Source: Steromphala cineraria (lineage: Eukaryota; Mollusca; Gastropoda; Trochida; Trochidae). Taken from it: 64,000 bases of DNA. Location: assembly GCA_916613615.1 (NCBI GenBank), contig OU744724.1, positions 44,556,662-44,620,661 of the forward strand. The letters run 5' to 3'. Numbering within the stretch: the stretch's first letter is position 1; every line of letters starts with the position of its first letter. Below, piece after piece: positions 1 to 12,900 of this stretch. The translations under genes and the position numbers were made by a program. A model generated the notes under the pieces. The model searched no databases, was not told the DNA's origin, and worked only from the letters and a program-made list of their open reading frames with translations.

Positions 1-1146
1 TGTTGTGTCATCTGAACATCTGGACAAGGCGAAAACACAACAGCACCAGGTCGGGTCATTGAGTAGTGAAATATATCAGGCATACATTCTTTATTACACG
101 AAATCTTCTGTGTTATCATCTTTAAATCGTCGTTTTTAAATATCAGCAACTGAAATTAACAATATTGCCAGTTCCTAGTGTTTCGTTTAAACAGAGCAAC
201 CCCTAGCTCTGGTGGGGCAAGAAAGATAGATTTGAGGAATGTAACTGTATCGCATAAACCAATACCAAGCTTAGCGTCTGTGCACTGTTACAGTAACCAG
301 TTTTCCCTATGTGAGAACGAAGAGAGCAAAGGGTGGCAACGACTTTCTCTCGCCTGGAATTTTGCGAATTCTTTGGGTGTATCAAAACTGATTTTTCCCA
401 AAAAATTATAAAAGACAAATGTTTTACTCTCTTAGTTAACACCTCATAAATGTCAATAATTTACGTAAAATATATTAAACACTGCCTCTCAAATCGTTTT
501 TTTCTGGTCAATTACCACCACAATCTTCCGGTTTACTGAGTGAAGGAAATGGTGTCGGTATGAAATTTTGTCATAAAACATTTTGATTTAAATCAAAGTT
601 ATGAGGTGTCGTGTTTCTTGATTTTTAAGATAAGCCGTAACATTAGACAACTAATTTGTTAAATTTGAGGCAAGGTGGGTAACGAATGCTCCTAAAAATA
701 GCATATTGGCCACATGTTTAGAGACATGATACAAACCATGTCAATGCGAGATAAAACGAACTTGCAAAGCAATTTGCACGGGATATAGGTGCGTTGTCAC
801 AGCAACTGTGAAATTGACATCAAATTCCACGGACGAAGTTGTCAGAATCAATATTTTGTAACAGGAGCTTGATTAAAGGACTGAATGACCCAAAGAACGA
901 TTGAGCAGTGTTGAGCGATTAAAATCTCAATTTAATATATTTTACGTTAACAAAGAGAGTAAAACATTTTTTGAATTTGAACACGTTCTTGGGCCTATTG
1001 TCCCCTTACAAAGTTCCATCCAGTCCAAAAAAGTAATTAACAGTTCATAATATGATTGTGTATATAAGCCTACTCCTTCAACGTTCAATATTCGGTTGAT
1101 CCTCAACTACCATTGGTCAAGTTCACAAATTCTGTTTTCATTACAG
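1..1146. other. Intronic or flanking DNA 5' of the first visible PLB exon
   Basis: No coding exon could be supported here. Only short chance reading frames are present. Two segments near 405-480 and 930-972 are imperfect inverted copies of each other (both carry the word agagagtaaaacat or its complement), which suggests an old palindromic element. The first visible phospholipase exon starts at 1147 in phase 0 after a ttacag acceptor, so the signal peptide and any further N-terminal exons lie upstream of the window or were not recognised here. Confidence 0.5.
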
Positions 1147-4100
1147 GTGTCCGGGTCCCCCTTCCCTTGTACAGTGTACCCCCCGTCACCACAGGTGCCG
1201 ACTTCCGGTGAGTTGCATTTTGGTACTGCAAGGAAAGAGTAATGGAAAAAATCTCTCCGCCTTTCATTGCATTTAGCGAAACCTAATAGAAGTAAATATC
1301 CATGTTTTGATAGATCATCAACAAATATGCAAATAATTAATAGAAATGTATTAATACAGTTGATAAGTAATCGATATAACCAAGAAAGACAAGTGATCTA
1401 TGTACCACTATTGCAGTGCACGCCTTGAGGCCCGGAGATATCAAGGTGGTAGGCGCCATGGGAGACTCGATCACTGTGAGTTTCAGTAGTTTCTCAAACT
1501 CTTCAAAACTGACCGTGTTCCGATGATTAAAAGTTTCAATTATTGACTTTACGGGATACGAACTCATTCTATGGCCTCAACAAACTCTGAGGACAGTGCG
1601 GCCTGACTCTAGTTCAATGAAATCAAAACTAGGAAGCTGTCAAATCAAATGTTATGTTTAAACTGAACGTCTATATGTTACGAATATTACGGGCAAAGAC
1701 CAAGTTTTGAAGTTATTTTTGTCTTCACGCGCCAAAGGCTTTTATTCGATGTCTGCCATTGACCAACAGCGATAATGTCAGCATTGGAATATACAGGCTG
1801 TTCGAAGATAGCCGAAACACCTAATAGATTGAGTTCGTACCCCGGTAGGGGCAATATTTTGAAACGACTTCAGGTCGATACAGTGTGGTTTATGATAATC
1901 ATTGATACAATACAATTTCTTATCAATACAAAAATTATTCTGATAAACTTAATTATATTCTTACTGTTTTCAAAATTGTAAGTATCTTATCCTGTTTTGG
2001 ATGAAAGTACGAAAGCCCGTCACTTCGTATGAAAGTTCCGTGACAATATTTGTTTTTGTTTACAGTACCCTTATAAGAATTCCTATCCCAAAAACTTTTA
2101 TTCGCAATCCCTTACTTAAAAAAATATTTCTATTTCAATGCCTTTTTGTTTTCACTATCGCAATGAACGTTTATTCTATACCGAAATCTTTAAACTTGTG
2201 TGTATTGAGAGGTATTTTCCTTCCCAAGGCTGCGCTAGGAGCAGGAGCGGACACGATCCTTGGGATGCTGACAGAATACAGAGGCTTGTCATGGAGGTGA
2301 GGGTTATGCAAGGCACAACTCGCACCAGTCTTAATCAGTGACTTATTTGAGCCTTGCTGCATCTCCTTTTCCAGGTCTTCAGTTTCCTGCATATGAAGTT
2401 TATGGTTTAATCAGAATTTTCCTTTTGCAAATACAATGTAGTTGATAAGAGCGATGCACTCATCCAACACAGTTCAGTCAGTTGTGAAGTGCTCACGGTT
2501 CAAATACAAAGTCCTGGAGTGATGAAATAAGTCATGACATAAAATTACGATATTTTGCACATGAGAAAAACCCTAGCCGTAATTTCATTTGTTAGTTAAG
2601 AAAACCACGTGACATCGGAATGTGGGACTTCTCAACAAACTACCCGACTTTCTGCTTTAGCGCGACCGAGGGCTTCCGGGTAGCACGTGAAAAGCGTGCA
2701 GCACATGCAAAGTCATGTACACTGCGGTTGAATTAGTGCAAACGTGTCATTTTATCTGCCTAACTTCGACACACTGATTTGGAATAATGAAGAATGTAAA
2801 TTCTGCTTCAATTGATATGTTTATATTGAAATTGATAGATTTCATAAAAAAAGTGATAATTCCGTTTGAGAATTGCTGTTTAAAACTGCCGCTACACTAT
2901 CAATCGTGTTTACCGTGACCGAGTTACAGATGTATCCATATATATGTTCGCTCGTGTTGTAAAACTATAGGACATCTCTGCTTGTTTTCAAACGCCTGAC
3001 AGAAAATATGTGTATAAACAAATTAATTTCTATCAAGGTTTAAAAAACATCTTATATTATATAATCTTATATAAAATTTCTACATTTCATAAGTTTTTAT
3101 TCGATTTCCAATCATTCTGGAAATAAAAACATATTGAAAAAACTTTTCCAGGACCCCAAGTGTATTTGAACAGTCAAGAAAATAAAGTATCATAATGAAC
3201 TCATGAATCTCAACTCTTGTACCTATAGCAGGGGTTCGTTGTCGCATTTTCTAACCACATGGGGTTTTTTTCTACCGTCTTAAAAAGTTTAAATCGTTTC
3301 TTTTGCCCCCGAGTGTAAACACATTGCTCCACTAAACAATTTATGTCGTGTCCATAACACTTACCCGGAACGTCTCAATTAAATACAATGTCACTGGATA
3401 ACTGGAACGTTATCACTATCATTTGTTCACGTGCCTAGTGTGGATATTTATATCATATTTATGATATGATATGGTATGATAAAGTATTTTACTAGTCACC
3501 AACAAGGTATATCTAAACATAGGTTAACATTGATGATAAAAAAGAATCTCATAGAAATGTATGTCTTGTATAATATTTACAGGTTGAAGAGAAATCATCC
3601 TGTCTCAGGGTGCGAAAGTTACGCTAACTCCACTACTCTGTACCCTGGGCTCAGAAGCAAGATTCGTTCGCGCGGCCTGACTTGGAATATAGCCAATAAA
3701 ATCATTTTCTCGCCACCTTCTCGATAAAATTTCAACGAGTAAATGATTTGATTGGCTTTTCTCGTGCTTCCCGGACGCTCTCCGTCGTATTTCTGCATCT
3801 CAGGGAACAGTTAACTTGTTAGGCTAAAACTGAGCCATCCTCGGTTTCCCAGGGTTGAATGATCCGTTGCGCTACTCTATAATAGCCGCACTTTTCATTC
3901 TGTACTGAAATAAAAATAGAAATTGGGATTTATTTTAAGAAAACTTTTAAAACTGTTTAAAGTAACGTTGTTATCTCAACAAGCGAATGAAATGCTGTGA
4001 TGAATATCGTGATTGATGAGATGAGTTATTGTAATATACTATTCAAAGGAAGTTAAGGGTCAAAGCTTTACTTTTTCATAACATCTTTATAGAGTATCTG

Positions 4101-7100
4101 TGAGTGTTTCAACACAGAGGAATGTTACACAGAGAACTTGGTTGCATCCAATGAGTAAAACGTATCTCTGTGGAGCATAATCATTTCTTCAAAATCGTTT
4201 CGCACGGGTTTTGCTTTTGTCTGATTGTGACAAATTTCCACTAAATGCAATATCATCGTTATAATGTTTTGTGTGCTCAAATTGTAATGGAAAATGCTTT
4301 TGGCCTGTTTGAAGACCACCTCACAAAGGCCCGACCAGATTGCGTTTGGTGATGCAACCAGTCACATGGGTCTTCTTAGGAGACAGTCGAACTCATTGTT
4401 TTTTAATATGGCGTATGCCTCGTACACAGTTGTTGTAATAATCTAATGAACTCATTTCAATAAGATTTCTGCATCTACTCATTGAACTATATCAGACAGA
4501 AAATAGGCTTGACCCCTAACCTCTTTGTAGTAGTATATGTATGCATTACAATGCAAATAGTTTAATCTATGATGTACTTTGTTTTGGATACAACAGCCTC
4601 ACTATTAACGTTTTCGTTCCATGAACATGTTTACCCAACACTATGTTCACCATTTGTTGCAGTATCGGTGGCGAGGGAACGTATGAGGACCAGGAAACAC
4701 TACCCAGTGAGTGGCTTGCCTTAATAAAGAAAACATTATTTATGTTACTCATTTTAATGAAAAGTGGGAGAAAACTTTGTTCTTTTCCTTGATAACCAAC
4801 GTGTTGGTAAGAATTAGCGTTTAAGGACATATGACTGTAGATGTAGAATGGCAATGTGGCAATATCATTATACGACGAGTGAATAGATATTGAAACACAT
4901 ATATGTTACCATATCACTGTTATCTAATGAGTGATATCACGCTTTTATAACAAACCCGCGGAGATGCATGTAAAAAAATTCCTTTTCTATAAAACATCCT
5001 GAATAGTTCCAAACATTTACAGCAGTTCCTACATGTACCAAGAAGTGGTGAAATCTTTTCCCTTGAATTCCCCCAGACATCTTGAAGCGGTACAACCCGG
5101 ACCTGAAGGGGTACTCGGTCGGGAGTGGGGAGAAGGAAGAGAACGCGCGCTTCAACGTGGCAGTCACCGGCAGTCTTACCTCGTGAGTACAGTCCACCTC
5201 TGGACTCTCCGTAAATCGCACGACGTAGAAGCATAGGCCATTAACGTGACGCAGGTCGCATGAACACATTCAGTAAAAGCTTTACTAAAGCTTAGCGTTG
5301 CGGAAAGAAATGAAAATGGTCAGAAGTTTGTTGGTTGACACGTTCACATTGAAGGTTTGGTCAATACCAATTTTTTAAAATTTTAGTTTTCGTGAAATGA
5401 TGATATGATGATGATAGTTTGAAATTCAAAGCTTGCTATAGCAAGTATAGAAAGTGGTTATGTTTTAAGTTAATCACCCTAAAGTTTCACTCCTGTCACG
5501 CCCTATATTTTTGGGGATGGACAATGCGATTTTCAGATCTTTGTCAAACGAGATATTCTCTAGTAAGGAGGTTCGTAGCACAACTGGTTTCAGGAGAATA
5601 ATCAAAATTAGGTTTGAAATTTGACAACCTGCCACGCCCATAAATGAAGGGGTCAGGACGAAACCTACAAACTTGAGTCGCCCTGTAAACAAGATGAAAT
5701 TCTGAACCCGGTTTCTTAGAAAAGCCATCCAGTATTTCAGTATCCAGTATGGAAGTCCAATCTCAAAACAATCTCAAATCTTATTCTTGAAAACGGTCGT
5801 ATTACAAAATAATCTTATCGCTACAAAAGGAATTTATGTTGGAAACTTGTGGGTAGGTTTCTTTACAATTTGTTAACAAACATCAACGCCACGACCTTGT
5901 TACAGAGACCTGCCGGACCAAACTCGTCGTCTGATTGCCCGGATGAAGGAGGATGAGACGGTGGACTTCGAGAACGACTGGAAAGTGATCACCATTATGA
6001 CTGGCGGGAACGATCTCTGTGACATCTGCATTGACTATGTGAGTTAACTTACAGGCATTATTGCATTATCTTAGGGTAATATAGGAATATTATGCATTAT
6101 TGCACACTTTTCCGTGGAGGTATTGAATTCTTCCGTTAAATGTTAATTGCATGACATATGTTTTAATCAAAGAGGGATTTCTACTACGCGAAAATGACTC
6201 AAATGATAAGATGTGTTCACACCTCATTTGGCCACATGTAATAATCGTTTAAATATCGAAACCTTTTCACGACTGTAGGTTGAAAAGCGTTGTTTTGTAT
6301 ATTGTCGAGTATATATGTTACCTTTAGGAGGCCCACGACGCCACTAACCACGTGACCCAGGTGACCGCGGCCCTGGACATCCTGCAGGCCGAGGTCCCGC
6401 GAGCCTTCATCAATCTGGTCGAGACAATAAATGTCGAGATCGCCAAGGACCTAAACGATGGCATCGTCTGTACACTCTTCCATATGTGAGTTTCTGTAGC
6501 GGAGACAGTGGGTTGGTGGGAAGTATTCAAGGGGGTTCGACGTCGAAGATATCTGAAATACTAGTGCTCAAGCGGAGCTTAACACTATTCCAATACCTTT
6601 TAGGGTTCGAAATAACCTGCCACATTTATTTGGTAATTTTGTATAGATAAAGATAAGATAAGATAAGATAATTTATTTGCACAGAGAACACCCTTCTTGG
6701 GCAGTGTACAAAACGAGAATAAACAAATTTCATGACATACATAATATATACATAACAAATAACAGAGATATGCTATTATACACAATTTCAGGATTGTAGG
6801 ATCTTCGCAAGATCAAATCAAGTTAAAACACAAGATACAAGCGCAGGTCTCGTGAAATGAGTTACTGTCGCTTTGGAAACTATCAAGGACGCGCTTAATA
6901 TTTCAAACTCTCCTGTCTGTTTTAAACATGACAAGCGCGACGGGGGTACTCATTGCAGACAATGAGAACGCATTTCTAGTGAGACAGTGAGTTTGTAAAG
7001 TTGAGAACAGCAAGTAGAGGTTTATAAGATTGAACTGTTAGGTTTGCATACTTGGACTTGTCTTAACAAGAATTGCATGGTTAAGAACGACATGTTACAT

Positions 7101-10029
7101 CTTGCGAGTTACGAGTCTACAGAATTTCATATTTGGCACACAACGCCATCCAAACGGCTTTCCTTAACGGATATGAACACTAAAGCATGATCGAAATCTA
7201 AATTTGTAGGGTTTCGAACGTTTAGAGTATATACCCATTCATGTGGTGTTTCAGAATATGTGTAGTTCTTGGAACGTTTAGAGACTATCCAGTTATGTGG
7301 TGTTTCAGAATATGCAGGTGCGCGGCTTTCCCTGACGGTGAGGGTGGGGAGCAGCTTGTTATAGAGACGACGGAGGGGTACCACAGTGGGGTGGAGCAGC
7401 TCATCGATACAGGCAGGTACGACACCAAGGACGACTTCACTGTTGTCGTGCAGCCCTTCCTCCGGGAGACGTACTTGCCGCGGAAGGTGAGCTGTCTATT
7501 GAACACTCTTTTACTTCTTATATTGTTCCGAGTGTTGTCGCTGGTACGCTATGAATCAGTTGCCTTGGCATTCTTTAACTTTCCCCTTGCGTCATTTATG
7601 TCACTGGCTAATTAAAGACGTCGAGCATCAGCCATAACATATTCCATAGTTGAATCCTTTTCTCTGTAATGTAATATTTTCTTTACAACGGTTGGAAAAT
7701 TCTTTTTCATTATAAAAAACTGATAAAAATGATCATATATAAAATATATATATCTAGAAATGTGACTCTCTTGGTATTCTTGTGTAAGTAATACTTGATT
7801 GTTGCAACCACGCATGCCTTCACTCCAAATCGCTTCCCTATTCTTCAGGCTGACAACGAACCTGACCTGAGTTTCTTCGCCCCTGACTGTTTCCATCTGA
7901 GCGAGAAGGGACAGACTGCAGCTGCTAATGCGCTCTGGAACAACATGGTAACTCGGACGGTTTCATGATGTGTCTCATATACACCCGCTAAACCTACTGA
8001 AACATCCGCTTTTTAATGACTCATGAAAAACCTGTTGATATTCGATTTACGATCGTGAAAAAGAGTTCGTTTGAATCCTTATGTCATAAGATACACACCA
8101 AATAAATCACTTAAAGATTTAAAGCCCAAATCTAAAGCTCAATTTCATAGTCGAACGTTGTTTTGGTGTTACAGAATGTTTGACAAATAGAGGTTGATAA
8201 AATTAACTGACTTAGTCTGATTTAGATAAATAAATCGTTTGGTTTTAGTCAAAAAAGCACAAATGGTTGCCCTGTTTAATATCGCTCTAGACGCTGAACT
8301 GTCTGAGGCCGTTGGTTCCATTCCATTTTGATAATGCGTTTGTCAGAAGAGTTCTGAGTAAACATAGCAGAAGTTCGTGATGGCCTGCAGAACATAATAG
8401 TTGAAAGTTGATAATCTTTATCTTGATAGTAGAATCAGAAACCTCCTGGGTGTGACTGCTGATCCCAGACGAGGACAGTGCACTCAAAACAAGGGCATGT
8501 AGCAATTCTATCATACCCTTAAACATAGATTGATTTTTAACAAAGATGTGGTCTGATGAGCCATGTAGACATGCATTTAGACAATATATCTACTTAAACC
8601 ATTCCAGATTGAGCCAGAAGGTGGGAAAAGAAAGTCCTGGGCGCCTGGCGAGCTCATCGAATGCCCGAGCGAGGTATGGTACTTCATGTTTTGGACATAC
8701 AAGATAGGGCATACACGGGAACACTTAAATGCGAGATTCATCTTTGAGAATGGTTTCTCTTTAAATGAATAGCTCTTTGAAGTTTAATGTTCAGATTAAT
8801 AGTCATTGTTAAGCTTCAGTGGTCACGTATAAACTCGCACCCAAACCCAAATCTCGCCTGTCTATATTTAATAATACACACTAAGATGAGGCCATAAAGT
8901 ATCTTAATCAAAAAGGAAGGTTTCAAAGCATTAACATATTTATATCTTTCCTGTTTGGTGTGTGATATATAGTTTCGTGTAGCTTTTATTACATGCAACA
9001 TTTTTCAACCTCCTAAAAAAATATAAATTTCAGATTTATAAATTTTGGATAATTTTTCTTCCAAGGAATCTCCATTCTTCTTCACACGCAAAAACAGCAA
9101 CCTCACAGAATACGACACGGAAGCAGACGACCCAACTGAGAGTTTCAAGGAGTACGTAGCAGCAGACGACAAACCAATTTACCTCAAGGAGAAAGCTAAG
9201 GACGACGATAGTTTCAAGGAGAAAGTTGTAAAAGCAGATTTTTCCAAGGAGAAATTTATGAAAGACCATTTCCCCCAGAATGTGTTTATTACAAAAGACC
9301 AAAAAATAAATAATTTTAAGGATATGATTATAACAGCAGACGAAGACGAAAGCAAAGCTGAGTCGGACACCGAGAGTGGTCAACAATCGGACTACCATAA
9401 TTCTAACAGCACTGGGGTTGCGATAGGTAAGATATTGGACTTGAATTTTCAATTTGACGGGATATTTCAATTGTATAAAATAAAAAAAACATTAGAAATT
9501 CAACTTTTGGATTCCTTCAGTGGCCATATAGGAACATGAACAGAGAATTTCACTCCACCACGACATTAATAATTTACTACATGTATCCGATATACTGTAT
9601 TTTACCTTTTAAGGGGACGTGTGACCGCTATAGACTTAAAATCCTGATATATAATAGGCCAAATATCACGTTTCGCTAACTGCTGGTGTTTCATGGCTGT
9701 TTACTTGTAATTATTTTTAGCCTATGGCTAAATTCAATTCATTTAATGGGCATTGAGACCGATACGAGTCATGTTACCCTATAAATATCAGTATATTGAG
9801 GGACTTTGCTAGTTCAACTTCTAAATGTAGCAGGATGATAATGTAAATATTGTTATCTCCCTTTGACTCAACAGGAGCTACGTTGCTGGTGATTGGTCTG
9901 GTTGGTCTGATGTTAACAGTGATGTGGACCATTCAGAAGCGCCGTAAAATATCTACCCTAGAAGTGACGGCAAAATACTCCGACCTAAAGAAGGAAACAA
10001 AAGAAGGGGAAGAGCAGGAAAGATATTGA
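1147..10029 (+). CDS. PLB1: Phospholipase B1-like membrane-associated esterase (12 visible exons, 5' end missing)
   Basis: Exons: 1147-1207, 1417-1475, 2229-2296, 4663-4706, 5077-5182, 5906-6038, 6328-6485, 7318-7486, 7849-7947, 8608-8673, 9066-9426, 9875-10029 (stop TGA). All junctions are GT-AG and keep phase, giving about 492 residues. The family hydrolyses phospholipid acyl chains at the outer cell surface. The order of blocks is diagnostic: [20 protein letters not shown] and then the nucleophile block [16 protein letters not shown], a [17 protein letters not shown] segment, TGGNDLC (block III), and [17 protein letters not shown] with the Asp/His of the triad. Exon 11 codes a long Lys/Asp/Ser-rich stalk. 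Exon 12 codes one hydrophobic segment (about [15 protein letters not shown]) followed by a basic tail, so the enzyme is a type I membrane protein. Vertebrate PLB1 has several tandem catalytic units; only one is visible here. The signal peptide is not seen. The family call is very secure; completeness is not. Confidence 0.93.
2520..2984. repeat. Interspersed repeat family A, copy 1 (in PLB1 intron 3)
   Basis: This stretch matches 27438-28058 along most of its length. Both begin with tgatgaaataagtcatgac, share a middle block around gcttccgggtagcacgtgaa / gcttccgggcagcacgcgaa, and end with ctcgtgttgt...gacatctctgcttg. A degenerate third relative with several acacgtgaaaagcgtg units sits near 49.2-49.4 kb. 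No coding capacity was seen. It is probably a non-autonomous transposon or SINE-like repeat; the class is not determined. Confidence 0.7.
3600..3895. repeat. Imperfect palindromic element in PLB1 intron 3
   Basis: Nested inverted matches are visible: ccaataaaatcattttctcg near 3693 against aaatgatttgattggctttt near 3742, and accctgggctcag near 3642 against ctgagccatcctcggtttcccagggt near 3830. It looks like a decayed fold-back element. The boundaries are approximate. Confidence 0.35.
6646..6800 (-). repeat. Possible 3' end of a non-LTR element with (TATCT)n tail, in PLB1 intron 7
   Basis: On the minus strand the sequence runs from an AT-rich stretch through tgcccaagaagggtgttctc and gtgcaaataaatt into about four repeats of TTATC. 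A short AATAAA-like segment ending in a pentanucleotide run is typical of the 3' ends of CR1-like and related non-LTR retrotransposons. No reverse transcriptase is attached. Equally it could be a SINE tail or a plain microsatellite beside AT-rich DNA. Confidence 0.35.
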
Positions 10030-10077
10030 TGACACACAAATGAATATGGAGGAACTTGTAAAAATGTAAAGTTTGTA

Positions 10078-10083
10078 AATAAA
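10078..10083 (+). terminator. Polyadenylation signal of the PLB1-like gene
   Basis: A canonical AATAAA lies 49 bases after the TGA stop of the last phospholipase exon. It is the first such signal downstream on the plus strand. Cleavage would fall about 10-30 bases later; no GU-rich element was examined. Confidence 0.6.
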
Positions 10084-10723
10084 TAACCTATGACAATTTG
10101 AGTTTGCTACACGTTCAGATTACGTTATGAGTGCCTGCCATTAGATGTTTTACACTCTCATTTTGCCACTTACATCACTACTATACCAACAACACACTGC
10201 TCATTAAAAGGAATAAGGATGTTAATGAAGCAGATTATCTTTCTTGGATCAAGGAAATTATGAGGGAGCAGTTATATATATATATATGTTTCTACTTTAA
10301 ACAAATATTGTAAATCTTTAATATAATGTTGCGTTAAGTCGCTGACTGAAAATTAACAGGTTCTAAAATGGTTTTCTTTCATATTTACTACTTTATTAAA
10401 TTCATAAAACCCCATACTCGATTTCATGATTCCCTGTCCTTTGATATAATTTCTAACCAATTACCACACAAGAAAGTCTTTACTTGTTATGGTGTCAATG
10501 ACATTTTCTAAAATTCATTGCCCTGTTTTTTGGCAATTATTTAGGTGTGGGTTCCCCGTCATCGAAATAAGCAATAAGCGATAAACACCAACACAACAAC
10601 ATCATGCACATTGCTGGTACACAGAGTTGAGTTTGTCATGTCGAAGTGGAGCACCCCGCAATTTATATTCTTGAAGGATTTCAGACAACAAAACAACAAT
10701 AATAACATATTGATTTTGTTAAG

Positions 10724-10880
10724 GTTAAAACACGAGATCGAGGTTATGCTTGGGATTTCAAAACCTGAGGGCAGAAAGCTGATCGTAAAGTAAGACCGAA
10801 AGCGACGGTCTTACTTTCCGCTCAGCTTTGGTTCCTCAGGTTTTGAAATCCCAAGCATAACCTCGATCTCGTGTTTTAAC
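10724..10880. repeat. Near-perfect long hairpin (75-bp arms, 7-base loop)
   Basis: The left arm 10724-10798 starts gttaaaacacgagatcgagg. The right arm 10806-10880 is its reverse complement apart from a few mismatches near the centre (gaaagctgatcgtaaag against ctttccgctcagctttg). Only seven bases separate the arms. Fold-back elements and young MITEs have this form, and a transcript would form a long double-stranded stem. No target duplication is obvious. Confidence 0.85.
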
Positions 10881-11439
10881 AGACTTAAAAACCGCAAATT
10901 AAAATTAATCAACAACCTTCAACAGGTTGTCCATACTAAAGTATTTGCAATCATATCTGTAAACTGATCACAACAAATCATAACATAAATTCAACAAATG
11001 TCACAGATTTATGTTTTATCGAATTTATTGTATGTAATTAATTACGAAAATTCATAAATGGATTAAATTACTTTATGATTTCCATGTAATTCAAAATTAA
11101 ATGCGATTAAAATGAGTTTCCTTCAAAACAAGCAGAACGTTCAACAGCCTCTTTGTAATTGACATAGCACAAAATGCATGTGCAAAGCATTCTTCGGGGC
11201 TAAAGGTTTATCAAAAGACAATGGACAAGTCATTGGTTGGTACCGTATTTGGATCCTTAAAATGTACCACAAGGTGAAAGTTATAACACTATAAATATCC
11301 ATTATGAATGTTTGTATGCATATTTGAATGGCATTCAAAGTGCAATTTGATATCAAAATGCTTTCGGACCGAAAATAATTTTTGAAATCTGAACCCCAAA
11401 CAATAGATTGTTAAACATACCCTACACATCTCCCTGGTC

Positions 11440-11515
11440 CATTAAACTAGTGGTTAAAGTGTTTGCTAAAGTGTTTTCAGAGTGTTTAGGGTTCGAATCC
11501 ACCTTGGAAGCATGC
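11440..11515 (+). repeat. tRNA-derived SINE head (A and B box)
   Basis: A B-box matching the RNA polymerase III consensus (ggttcgaatcc, 11490-11500) follows an A-box-like tggttaaagtg at 11451-11461. The spacing is close to that in tRNA genes. The intervening sequence does not fold into a clean cloverleaf by eye, so a SINE head is more likely than a working tRNA gene. Confidence 0.45.
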
Positions 11516-12844
11516 AACTTCGGATATATTTTCAAAAAACTGTCGACTTTGAGGTTGAGTTTTGCATTTGAATATAAAAACCTTTGACTTTGAAGTATAA
11601 AACCTCCAACTAAGTCTTACATATGAATATAATGCCCCAACTTCCCAATGTAAAACCTCCTGGGAGGTTATTACGAGAAAACAAGAGACCTCCGAAACAA
11701 TAGACGAAATCGCCGATAGGTTTTTAACAGAAAACTAGAGACCTCCAAAACAATAGACGAAGTCCCAGATATGTTTCCAAATAATCATTATGATAACAAT
11801 GAGAGAGGGGCCTAGTTGTACAACAGGGTAGCAGTGTTACCCGGATACCTGCCAATCTCGGGTAGTCTGGTAGCTCGCTCCTGGTGATGTTAGCAACTCT
11901 TCTACTTGTTTGTGTTGTGCAAGAGTAGAATGTTTATTATCACTCTAGAATACTTTACTCTAACTAAGCAGATAAATTAATTCACCCCTTTCTGTAATGG
12001 TAAGTACATATTATAACGATATTTTACTGAAACATAACTAGTTATAGTTAATAAAAATTAGAGCAGGATGAGTTAACTATGTTATGCCGAAAAAAAATGT
12101 ATGTGATCAGAGAAGTGGATGTGTCCAAAGTGTGAAAAACGTTTCTGGAACTACACTATAGCCAAACAATGGTTCTGTTTTTAAACAAGCGGGCCTCCTG
12201 ACATTACTGATTTTACAATTTTAATTGAGCGCAACATAAATATGTCAGTGATTGTGTTCCATATCACAAGAATAACTTAAAATGATAACCAATTCATTTC
12301 TCAAGAGATTTTTCTTCTTGTTTGGTTTGAAAATGGCACATGCTTTGAGCAAAGTTTTGTCGTCAGCATGTACGGTATCTACTTTTTACAGAATTTCTGC
12401 TTAGATAAACTGTCTTCTCAATAACTCTCGATCGTAAAATCATGTCAACAGAAAATCAGGTTAGATTGGTAACTTCTTATATCAGTATATTACCTTATCA
12501 TACAGACGTAAAAAACGTTTCTTGTACTATTTGAATATTAGCATGCTTATCTACTTATTTAAGTTCATATCTGAACACGATACGATACTTGGAAAGAAAA
12601 TAAATCACTAGTTATGGACCCTTGAAGACAGACATTGATATCAATATCAGACAGATGGAGAAGGAGACACAATCCAGGATGGAGATAGAAGACAGAGAAC
12701 TCTGGTATGGATGGTGGAATATTAAACCAAGGTAACCACACCAGTGGATCAATCTTTTAACTAGATACCCAATCATTTGTAATGAAATATCATGAGTCCT
12801 CTGATGGTAATACTTCAAGACCAACGCCTTTGAAAAACACATTC

Positions 12845-12900
12845 CGTTAATGGCTGAAATATTGCCCAAGCGGAGTTAAACAATACGTCACTCACTTTTA
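12845..12900 (+). repeat. SINE-like tail ending in tcactcactt
   Basis: The segment ggctgaaatattgcccaagc followed by ggagttaaacaat and tcactcact matches a second copy at about 40528-40592 (ggctgcaatactgcccaaga, then ggcgctaaac and tcactcact). I recall very common gastropod repeat tails of this form (gcaatattgcc...gcgtaaaac...ctcactcac). Here it supports a mollusc host. Confidence 0.45.

Noticed and set aside
178..442. Short opposing frames near the left edge
   Set aside because: There is no similarity to known proteins, no splice support and no codon bias. A missing N-terminal PLB exon here could not be shown.
11440..11515. A functional tRNA gene
   Set aside because: The B box is perfect but acceptor and anticodon stems do not pair convincingly, so a SINE head is more likely.
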